In this document: one piece after another, positions 7,157-13,184 of the stretch
Position numbering within the stretch: the first letter of the stretch is position 1
How the letters are laid out: the number at the start of each line of letters is the position of its first letter
Made by a program: the position numbers and the translations under genes
Origin: an uncultured Eubacteriales bacterium
GTDB taxonomy: Bacteria > Bacillota > Clostridia > Christensenellales > Aristaeellaceae
DNA length: 25,401 bases
Assembly (NCBI GenBank): GCA_900542395.1
Contig: UQNM01000035.1
Location: 1-25,401 of the forward strand
Direction of reading: 5' to 3'
The notes under the pieces: generated by a model
Databases searched by the model: none
What the model was told of the DNA's origin: nothing
What the model saw: only the letters and a program-made list of their open reading frames with translations

Positions 7157-9031
7157 TTACATCTGCGCGGCGATATCGACGATCTCCATCGAGCGGCGGA
7201 TGAACTCGGTCATCTGTTCGGCTTCCAGCGGCTGGCGGCTCAGCTCGGCCAGATCGTAGAGCTGGCGGGCGAGCAGAACGCTGCGCTCGTCCTTTTCGCG
7301 GGCGGCGAGCTTCTCAATCGTCCGGCTGCGGCTGTTGAGCACGACGCTGTATTTGGCCGGCATCGTAAATTCGCTGTGGCCGTAAATGCGGCCCATGTCG
7401 TTGAAGCGGCGGGTCTGCTCGTCCTCCACCAGCATCACCGGCACGCTGTCGTTGACCAGCGGTTTGACCTCGACGGTCAAATCCTTGTTACCGCTCGCCT
7501 CGCGCATCAGCTCGGTCAGCTTTTCGCTGTCAAGCGTCGGGGCGTCCTCGGTGCTGGTCAGGCTGTCCAGCTCGGCGTCAACGCGGCAGTAGCGGAATTT
7601 GCTCTCCGGGTCGGCGCTGTATTCCATGTAGGAGACGAAGTTCACGTCGATGGGCTGATCGAGCACCGTCACGTCGATGCCGCGCTCGGTGAACAGGCGG
7701 ATTGCCGCATCCTGCCGCGCCGGGTCGGAGGTGTAGACCATCTTATCCGGCAGCTTTTCGCCGTTGCGCGCCTTGTATTCCGCCAGCGTCAGGAATTTGC
7801 CGTCCGTCGTCTTGAAGAGCAGGCAGTCCTTCATGCGCTCGGCGAATTTCTCGTCGCGCATCACGCCGTACTTGATGAACGGATGGATATCCGGCCAGAA
7901 GCCCTCGTAGGTTTCGCGCTCGGTCTTGAACATGCCGGTCAGGCGGTCGGCGACCTTCTTGGTGATGTGGTTGGAGATGCGGCGCACATAGCCGTCGTTT
8001 TGCAGGAAGGAGCGGGAGACGTTCAGCGGGAAATCCGCGCAGTCGATCACGCCCTTGAGCAGCATCAGGAATTCCGGAATGACCTCTTTGATGTTGTCGG
8101 CGACGAACACCTGACCGGAATACAGCTTGATCTGGCCTTCGATGCCGCCGAACTGCTCCTTGATCTTCGGGAAATACAGAATACCCTTGAGCTTGAACGG
8201 ATAATCCACGTTCAGGTGAATCCAGAACAGCGGATCTTCGTACTCGTGGAACACCTTGCGGTAGAACTGCTTATAATCCTCGTCCGTGCAATCCTGCGGC
8301 GCGCGGGCGTAGAGCGGCTGGGTGTCGTTGATGGGCTTCGGCGCTTCTTTTTCAGTTTCGGGTTTTTCCTCGGCGTCTTCGCCCTCGCCCGTCACCTTGG
8401 CCTCTTCCTCCTTGATTTCATCAAGGTAGATCGGCACGGACATGAACGAGCAATAGCGGTCGAGCACCTCGCGCACGCGCCAGACTTCGAGGAATTCGCT
8501 CTCCGCCTCGCTGACGTGCAGGGTGATGGTCGTGCCGCGCGCGGTGCGCGTGCCCTCGGTCATGGTGAAGGCCATGCCGTCTTCGCTTTCCCAGCGAACC
8601 GGGGTCGCGCCCTCGCGGAAGGAGAGCGTGTCGATGGTCACCTTGTCGGCGATCATAAACACGGAATAGAAGCCCAGACCGAAGTGGCCGATGATGCCGG
8701 AATTTTCCTTATCCTCGTTCTTGGCGTATTCCTCCATGAAGGATTTCGCGCCGGAGAACGCGACCTGATTGATGTTGGTCTTGACCTCGTCCTCGGTCAT
8801 GCCCACGCCGTCGTCGATGAAGCGGAGCTCGCGCGCGGCCTTGTCCACCTCCACGTGGATGGAGCAGCCCTGCGCGGCGGCGCTGTCCACCATGCGCAGC
8901 TTGGTGATCGCGTCGCAGCCGTTGGAAACGACCTCGCGGATGAAGATGTCTTTATCGGAATACAGCCATTTCTTGATGATCGGCATGATGTTTTGAGCGT
9001 CGATGGATACGTTGCCCTGAATCGGTTCCAT
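7157..9031 (-). CDS. htpG: Molecular chaperone HtpG (Hsp90)
   Basis: ATP-dependent cytosolic Hsp90 chaperone, 624 residues. The N-terminal GHKL ATPase domain has the catalytic glutamate E33 and the ATP/Mg-binding asparagine in REVVSNGCDA, the DDGVGM box (about 73-78) and the lid/GHFGLGFYS motif (about 115-123). The middle domain carries the conserved PFKLKGILYFP and VNVSRSFLQ-type region (here LNVSRSFLQND) that positions the catalytic arginine, and the C-terminal dimerisation domain follows. A charged, glutamate-rich insertion at about residues 205-236 separates the N and middle domains. On the minus strand a good AAGGAGG lies shortly before the ATG. The promoter and a CIRCE operator lie upstream, so HrcA heat-shock control is likely. 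It faces a terminator shared with the convergent gene. Confidence 0.97.
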   Translation of the reverse strand: MEPIQGNVSIDAQNIMPIIKKWLYSDKDIFIREVVSNGCDAITKLRMVDSAAAQGCSIHVEVDKAARELRFIDDGVGMTEDEVKTNINQVAFSGAKSFMEEYAKNEDKENSGIIGHFGLGFYSVFMIADKVTIDTLSFREGATPVRWESEDGMAFTMTEGTRTARGTTITLHVSEAESEFLEVWRVREVLDRYCSFMSVPIYLDEIKEEEAKVTGEGEDAEEKPETEKEAPKPINDTQPLYARAPQDCTDEDYKQFYRKVFHEYEDPLFWIHLNVDYPFKLKGILYFPKIKEQFGGIEGQIKLYSGQVFVADNIKEVIPEFLMLLKGVIDCADFPLNVSRSFLQNDGYVRRISNHITKKVADRLTGMFKTERETYEGFWPDIHPFIKYGVMRDEKFAERMKDCLLFKTTDGKFLTLAEYKARNGEKLPDKMVYTSDPARQDAAIRLFTERGIDVTVLDQPIDVNFVSYMEYSADPESKFRYCRVDAELDSLTSTEDAPTLDSEKLTELMREASGNKDLTVEVKPLVNDSVPVMLVEDEQTRRFNDMGRIYGHSEFTMPAKYSVVLNSRSRTIEKLAAREKDERSVLLARQLYDLAELSRQPLEAEQMTEFIRRSMEIVDIAAQM

Positions 9032-9099
9032 AATGAAAAACCTCCTTATACAAACGGGGTAAATCGCCTTATCCCGTCGCTGATTCGTTATGCAAGCGT

Positions 9100-9128
9100 A
9101 TTGTATCGCGGTTTCAGGGTGATGTCAA
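9100..9128 (-). promoter_or_regulatory. Sigma-A promoter of htpG
   Basis: On the minus strand, -35 TTGACA (9128 to 9123) and -10 TACAAT (9105 to 9100) are separated by exactly 17 bases. The start of transcription would fall near 9093, about 60 bases ahead of the htpG ATG. Confidence 0.85.
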
Positions 9129-9135
9129 GAGAAAA

Positions 9136-9162
9136 TTAGCACTCAACACAAAAGAGTGCTAA
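9136..9162. promoter_or_regulatory. CIRCE operator (HrcA binding site)
   Basis: A perfect match to the CIRCE consensus: TTAGCACTC (9136-9144), a 9-base spacer, and GAGTGCTAA (9154-9162). This is the site bound by the heat-shock repressor HrcA in Bacillota. It lies 7 bases upstream of the htpG -35 box rather than downstream of the transcription start, in the space between htpG and the divergent chromate-transporter genes. Confidence 0.95.
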
Positions 9163-9220
9163 CAATTTTCGGAGCGGTCAGTGTGTAAACGAAAACGGAA
9201 AAATGTTATCCGTTATATCC

Positions 9221-9249
9221 TTGACTTGCGCGATGCGCGGGCGTATGCT
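9221..9249 (+). promoter_or_regulatory. Sigma-A promoter of the chromate-transporter pair
   Basis: TTGACT (9221-9226), a 17-base spacer and TATGCT (9244-9249). Transcription would start near 9256, about 35 bases ahead of the GTG start codon. A short inverted repeat AACGGA/TCCGTT (9194-9199 and 9209-9214) stands just upstream. Confidence 0.7.
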
Positions 9250-9290
9250 TTATTAAAGAAAATGATGAAACAAAAGGGAGGAACGCATCC

Positions 9291-9866
9291 GTGAAGCGCG
9301 CGAGACAGGTTCTGGGGCTGTTTTTTCAGTTTATGAAATTTGGGCTGTTCACCTTCGGCGGCGGCTGGAGCATCGTCGCCCAGATGCAGAAGCTCTATGT
9401 CGAGCAGGAGAAGGTCATCACATCCGAAGAGCTGCTGGATTTAACCAGCGTCGGCCGCAGCCTGCCGGGGACGATGATCGGCAACGTGGCGATGCTCTAC
9501 GGCTATCGCGTGGCGGGCGTGGCGGGCGGCATGGCCTGTCTGTTCGGCATGATCCTGCCGCCGCTGGCGGTGCTGGCCGTCATCACGCAGTTTTACACGG
9601 CGTTCCAGAATAACCTCTGGGTGGCGGCGGCGATGCGCGGCATCCGCGCGGCGGTTGTGCCGATTATGATCAGCGCGGTGCTGGGCATGGTGGGCAGCGC
9701 GTTCCGCTATCCGCCGTGCTACGCGGTGATGCTGCTGGTGATCGCGCTGTATCTGTTCTTTAACGTCAACTGCGTCTATCTGGTGGTCATTGGCGCGGTC
9801 TGCGGGCTGCTGATTGCGGAGTTCTACGAGCGGAAGGGGGACAAGAAGCATGATGGTGCTGCTTGA
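9291..9866 (+). CDS. Chromate transporter (CHR) half-protein, first subunit
   Basis: A 191-residue single-CHR-domain membrane protein. It shows the family motif FGLFTFGGGWSIVAQMQ near the N-terminus, the SLPGTMIGNVAMLYGYRVAG segment that matches the usual PGP-containing stretch, and about five hydrophobic membrane segments. Family members export chromate or related oxyanions with proton coupling; short-chain proteins work as pairs made by adjacent genes. The start is GTG at 9291, preceded by GGGAGGA (about 9276-9282). The second subunit gene overlaps the end by 17 bases. In this copy the canonical PGP reads PGT. The real substrate here is unknown; chromate is the family name and not proven. 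Confidence 0.88.
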   Translation: MKRARQVLGLFFQFMKFGLFTFGGGWSIVAQMQKLYVEQEKVITSEELLDLTSVGRSLPGTMIGNVAMLYGYRVAGVAGGMACLFGMILPPLAVLAVITQFYTAFQNNLWVAAAMRGIRAAVVPIMISAVLGMVGSAFRYPPCYAVMLLVIALYLFFNVNCVYLVVIGAVCGLLIAEFYERKGDKKHDGAA

Positions 9867-10401
9867 GCTGTTCGTCAGCTTTTTGAAAATCGGCTTCACG
9901 AGCTTCGGCGGCCTTTCGATGATCCCGCTGATTACCTCGGAGATGACCGCCCACGGCTGGATGACCGCCTCGGAGGTTTCCGACATCGTGGCGATTGCGG
10001 AGATGACGCCCGGCCCGCTGGGGCTGAACTGCGCGACGTTCGCGGGCATGCGCACGGCCGGTCTTTTGGGCGCGATTGCGGCGAATCTGGGCACGCTGTC
10101 GCCCACGCTGACGGTGTGCCTGCTGGCGGCGATCTTCTTTGAGCGCTTCCGCAAGAGCAGCTTTATGACCCGGCTGATGACGGGCGTGCGCCCGGCCTGC
10201 GTCGGCATGATCTTCGGCGTGGTTATTTCGCTGTGCGCGACGAACTACGCGGCGGAGCCGGGCGGCGTGAGCTGGCCGGCCATCGCGATCGGCGCGCTGG
10301 GGCTGCTCCTGCTCGTTCGCTTCAAGGTCAGTATTCCGAAGGTGATCTGCCTGAGCGGCGCGCTGGGAATGCTGCTGTTCGGCGTGATGGGGCTGAATTG
10401 A
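9850..10401 (+). CDS. Chromate transporter (CHR) half-protein, second subunit
   Basis: A 183-residue partner of the preceding protein. It has the matching N-terminal FLKIGFTSFGGLSMIPLI motif, the diagnostic MTPGPLGLNCATFAGMRTAGLLGAI stretch (quoted here only as landmarks MTPGP and GLNCATF), and several membrane segments ending at LLLFGVMGLN. It probably forms an antiparallel heterodimer with the first subunit, as in two-gene short-chain CHR systems of Bacillota. The ATG at 9850 is used because it follows an AG-rich stretch (GGGGGACAAGAAG) and keeps the overlap with the upstream gene short; the adjacent ATG at 9853 is equally possible. No terminator is obvious before the next promoter. Confidence 0.88.
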   Translation: MMVLLELFVSFLKIGFTSFGGLSMIPLITSEMTAHGWMTASEVSDIVAIAEMTPGPLGLNCATFAGMRTAGLLGAIAANLGTLSPTLTVCLLAAIFFERFRKSSFMTRLMTGVRPACVGMIFGVVISLCATNYAAEPGGVSWPAIAIGALGLLLLVRFKVSIPKVICLSGALGMLLFGVMGLN

Positions 10402-10432
10402 CGGCGGTTTTACGCAGGATTCGTTTGTGTGG

Positions 10433-10461
10433 TTGCCACGTTTTGAAATATATGGTAAAAT
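10433..10461 (+). promoter_or_regulatory. Promoter of the EAL-domain gene
   Basis: TTGCCA (10433-10438), a 17-base spacer and TAAAAT (10456-10461) in the short gap after the transporter pair. The spacing is optimal for sigma-A. Confidence 0.7.
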
Positions 10462-10512
10462 AAACAAAAACGTTTGAGCACCGGGGGAAGCGTATTGGAG
10501 AATCGGGAAGCC

Positions 10513-12765
10513 ATGAAGAGACGGGAACGGGATCGGGCGACGAGGGGCGCGAAGGACTATCGGCTGCTGTGGGCGGGTCTACTGCTGCTGGTCGCCCTGA
10601 TTTTTGTCTGCGTCGGTTTCAGCTACGGCCGCATCCGCAGGGGGCTGAAAAACGCCGCGGACGCGGAGATGGCCGAAACGACAAGCGAGAACGCGGCCAT
10701 GCTCCGGCTGACGCTGGAAAGCCGCTTTGCGCTGCTGGATAACGTGGGCGAAAAAATAGCGGAAGACCCGCAAAAAGCGCGGGAAATGCTGGCGAATCTC
10801 GGGAAATACGCCAACGGCTACGGCTTCAAGCGCCTCGGCTATATGAACTCGACGGGGCGGACGGTGACCAGCGACGGCAAAATCGGCGATTTTGTTTACC
10901 GCGCCTATTTCCGCATGGGGATGGACGGGCAATACTGCATCACCGGCGAAATCAACGACCGGCTGGGCAACGGAGAGACCGTCCACATGATGAGCGCACC
11001 CGTGCGCAACCCGAAGACGGGCAAGGTCACCGGCGTGGTTTTTGCGGATTATACGCCGGAAATGTTTCACCAGATGATGGATGTGGAAACCTTCGGCGGC
11101 GAGGGGCGCGGCTATATCGTCGAATCGAGCGGCGAAATCGTCGTCGCCTCGTCAAGCGCGCGCCCCACGGAGACGGGCAACCTGCTGGACGGGGTGGCGG
11201 ATTTTTCGGAGACCGGCCGTCAGGACGCGGAGGCGCTCCGGCAGGTTCTCGCCGGGGAGCAGCCGGGCGAGGGGCGCGTGCTGGGCGCGGGGAAGCTGCG
11301 CTTCTGCTGCCGGAAGATTGAGAACGGCCGGCAGGACGACACGTGGTATCTGGTCATGGTGATGGACGCCGACGCGCTCTACGGGCGGATGTACGGCGTG
11401 TTTTCGAGCATCCGCAACCTGCTGAGCGTGACCGTGCTGATGTGCGCGGCGTTCATCTTTGCCCTCCTGATGGCGTATCAGCGCTACAACGACGGCCTGC
11501 GCCAGGCGGCCTACACCGATGCGCTGACGGGCGGCAGCAACTTCTCCGGCTTTTTGATGAAGGTCAACAGCGCGGAGGGCGGCTACATGGTCTCCTGCGA
11601 TTTGGATGATTACAGGATGATCGCGAGCATGTTCGGCGCGCAGAAGGGCGACGAGCTGCTGCGCGGCGTGTACGAGTGCATCAAGAGCGGGCTGACGGAG
11701 GGCGAGCCGGCGGCGCGCGTGGACGCGGATCACTTCGCCTTCCATCTGGTGGAGCGTCAGCGCTCGGCGGTGCTCGAACGGCTGCGCCAGATTGAGCGCA
11801 GGATTCGCCGCCTGTCGGATAAAATGGGCGTGATTCACCTCGTGCCGCGGTTCGGCGTTTACGCGATGCGCCCGGAGGAGGACGCCCGCCGCGCGTGCGA
11901 GCTGGCGAATCTGGCGCTGGGCGCGGCGCGGAGCAGCGCCGACAACACCGTCGCGTTTTATCAGGATCTGGATCAAAACGCTTTCTTTGAAAACATGCAG
12001 CTGGAGGATCGTTTCGACGAGGCCATCGGCGAGCATCAGTTTAAGGCGTATTATCAGCCGAAGTGCAACCCCAAGACGGGCGAAATCGTCGGCGGCGAGG
12101 CGCTGGTTCGCTGGGTGCAGGAGGACGGAACCATGCTCTCGCCCGCGCGCTTTATCCCGCTGTTTGAAAAGAACGGCGCCATCGGCAAGCTGGATGAATA
12201 CATGTTCACCTGCGTCTGCGCGCAGCTCAGCCAGTGGCGCAGGGAAGGGCTTGAGATTCGGCCGGTGTCGGTCAACCTGTCGCGCGCGTCGCTGTGCCGT
12301 CAGGGCGTGGCGCTGGCGTATAAGCGTATTCTGGAGGGCTACGGCCTGTCCACGTGGATGGTGCCGCTGGAGGTGACGGAAAGCGCGATGATCTCCGACG
12401 ACGCGGTGATCTCCGTCCTTCAGGCGTTTTATCGCTACGGCTTCCGCATCGAGATCGACGACTTCGGCAAGGCGCAATCCACCCTGCCGATGCTCAAGCT
12501 GCCGTTTGTCGATACCGTCAAGCTGGATAAGAGCCTGATCGACTGCATCGGCGACCGCAAGGGCGAGATCATGCTCCGGCAGGTCGTGCGCCTGTGCTAC
12601 GAGCTGGGGCTGTATACCACCGCCGAGGGCGTGGAGGCCGAGGATCAGGTGGATTTCCTGCGCGCGCTGGATTGCACGGATATACAGGGCTACTTCTTCT
12701 CCCCGCCGCTGCCGGTTGAAAAATATACCGAAAAGCTCCGGCAGCAGGCGCGGAAACGGGCTTGA
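10513..12765 (+). CDS. Membrane sensor protein with degenerate GGDEF and intact EAL domain (c-di-GMP phosphodiesterase)
   Basis: Likely cyclic-di-GMP phosphodiesterase, about 750 residues. Order: membrane helix at about 18-37, an outer Cache-like sensor region of about 260 residues (YGFKRLGYMNSTGRTVTSDG, then VHMMSAPVRNPKTGKVTGVVF), a second helix at about 303-324, a GGDEF-fold domain whose signature is RVDADHF (about 402-408) instead of RxGGDEF, and a C-terminal EAL domain. The EAL domain keeps the catalytic set: EAL (E about 529) in GGEALVRW, the asparagine of VNLSRASL, EVTES, the metal-binding DDFG (D649, D650), the lysine of VKLDKSL, the glutamate of AEGVE, and IQGYFFSPPLP. It should therefore hydrolyse c-di-GMP and not make it. 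The start is uncertain: ATG 10513 is used, but TTG at 10495 has a better-placed GGGGGA and TTG 10474 is also open. Confidence 0.9.
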   Translation: MKRRERDRATRGAKDYRLLWAGLLLLVALIFVCVGFSYGRIRRGLKNAADAEMAETTSENAAMLRLTLESRFALLDNVGEKIAEDPQKAREMLANLGKYANGYGFKRLGYMNSTGRTVTSDGKIGDFVYRAYFRMGMDGQYCITGEINDRLGNGETVHMMSAPVRNPKTGKVTGVVFADYTPEMFHQMMDVETFGGEGRGYIVESSGEIVVASSSARPTETGNLLDGVADFSETGRQDAEALRQVLAGEQPGEGRVLGAGKLRFCCRKIENGRQDDTWYLVMVMDADALYGRMYGVFSSIRNLLSVTVLMCAAFIFALLMAYQRYNDGLRQAAYTDALTGGSNFSGFLMKVNSAEGGYMVSCDLDDYRMIASMFGAQKGDELLRGVYECIKSGLTEGEPAARVDADHFAFHLVERQRSAVLERLRQIERRIRRLSDKMGVIHLVPRFGVYAMRPEEDARRACELANLALGAARSSADNTVAFYQDLDQNAFFENMQLEDRFDEAIGEHQFKAYYQPKCNPKTGEIVGGEALVRWVQEDGTMLSPARFIPLFEKNGAIGKLDEYMFTCVCAQLSQWRREGLEIRPVSVNLSRASLCRQGVALAYKRILEGYGLSTWMVPLEVTESAMISDDAVISVLQAFYRYGFRIEIDDFGKAQSTLPMLKLPFVDTVKLDKSLIDCIGDRKGEIMLRQVVRLCYELGLYTTAEGVEAEDQVDFLRALDCTDIQGYFFSPPLPVEKYTEKLRQQARKRA

Positions 12766-12790
12766 CATTTTTGCCCGCGTTGGCTACAAT
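12762..12790 (+). promoter_or_regulatory. Promoter of the leuS leader
   Basis: Consensus -35 TTGACA (12762-12767), 17-base spacer, -10 TACAAT (12785-12790). The -35 box contains the stop codon (TGA, 12763-12765) of the upstream EAL gene, so the two transcription units are packed without a gap. Transcription should begin near 12797. Confidence 0.88.
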
Positions 12791-12796
12791 AAAAGG

Positions 12797-13081
12797 CGTT
12801 TCATGGCCGATTTCGGTCGGCCGCTAAATGCGATGATGGGAATCAGCGCGCGTAGGCTTTTCAGAGAATCGGCGGTTGGGTGCGAGCCGACGAGCCAAAG
12901 CGCGGCCTTTCTCCTCCCGGAGCATCGCGGGCGAACGCAGTAACCCGCGACGGCTCAGCCCCGTGATCGGCTGAGGCTTATTTGGCCGCTGAGGGCCGCC
13001 CGCCGGGCGGCTGAATCAGGGTGGTACCGCGCTTTCGGGCGCCCCTGTGCATGATCGCCATGCGTGCAGGGGCGCTTTTTT
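12797..13081 (+). promoter_or_regulatory. T-box leader (tRNA-Leu-sensing riboswitch) of leuS
   Basis: The 419-base space between the EAL gene and leuS holds a T-box leader. The T-box sequence GGGTGGTACCGCG lies at 13019-13031, with TGGT able to pair with the ACCA end of uncharged tRNA. Stem I appears to begin at GCGATG (about 12829) and close with CATCGC (12923-12928); its distal part has the AGAGAA and GGTTGGGTGCGAGCC region. CTC at 12911-12913 sits where the specifier codon is expected and encodes leucine, matching the regulated gene. A stem-loop CTCAGCC/GGCTGAG (12954-12960 and 12969-12975) fits Stem III. When uncharged tRNA-Leu binds, the antiterminator should form and leuS be expressed. 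Exact stem limits are inference. Confidence 0.92.
13039..13081 (+). terminator. T-box regulated rho-independent terminator
   Basis: GCGCCCCTG (13039-13047) pairs with CAGGGGCGC (13067-13075), with an inner GCATG/CATGC helix, followed by six T residues (13076-13081). It competes with the antiterminator formed by the T-box just upstream. Confidence 0.9.
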
Positions 13082-13184
13082 CGTGTTTGAAAACAGTGCA
13101 GTTTGGTCACGTGTGGGCAACAAACTTTTTTCGCCGACTGTGGCGGAAGTGTGTGCGGCCTCAGGCCGCAAGGAGGAAGAAACC

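Noticed and set aside
7121..9139. A plus-strand open frame of 672 codons opposite htpG
   Set aside because: The opposite strand encodes a clear Hsp90 with promoter and CIRCE operator; this frame has no family motif and would cross both.
9291..10401. A frameshifted single chrA gene
   Set aside because: Both halves have their own start, ribosome binding site and complete CHR domain; two-gene short-chain transporters are a known form of the family.
13047..13184. An N-terminal extension of leuS of 46 codons
   Set aside because: It would start inside the T-box terminator and has no leucyl-tRNA synthetase homology; the AAGGAGG at about 13170-13176 fits ATG 13185.
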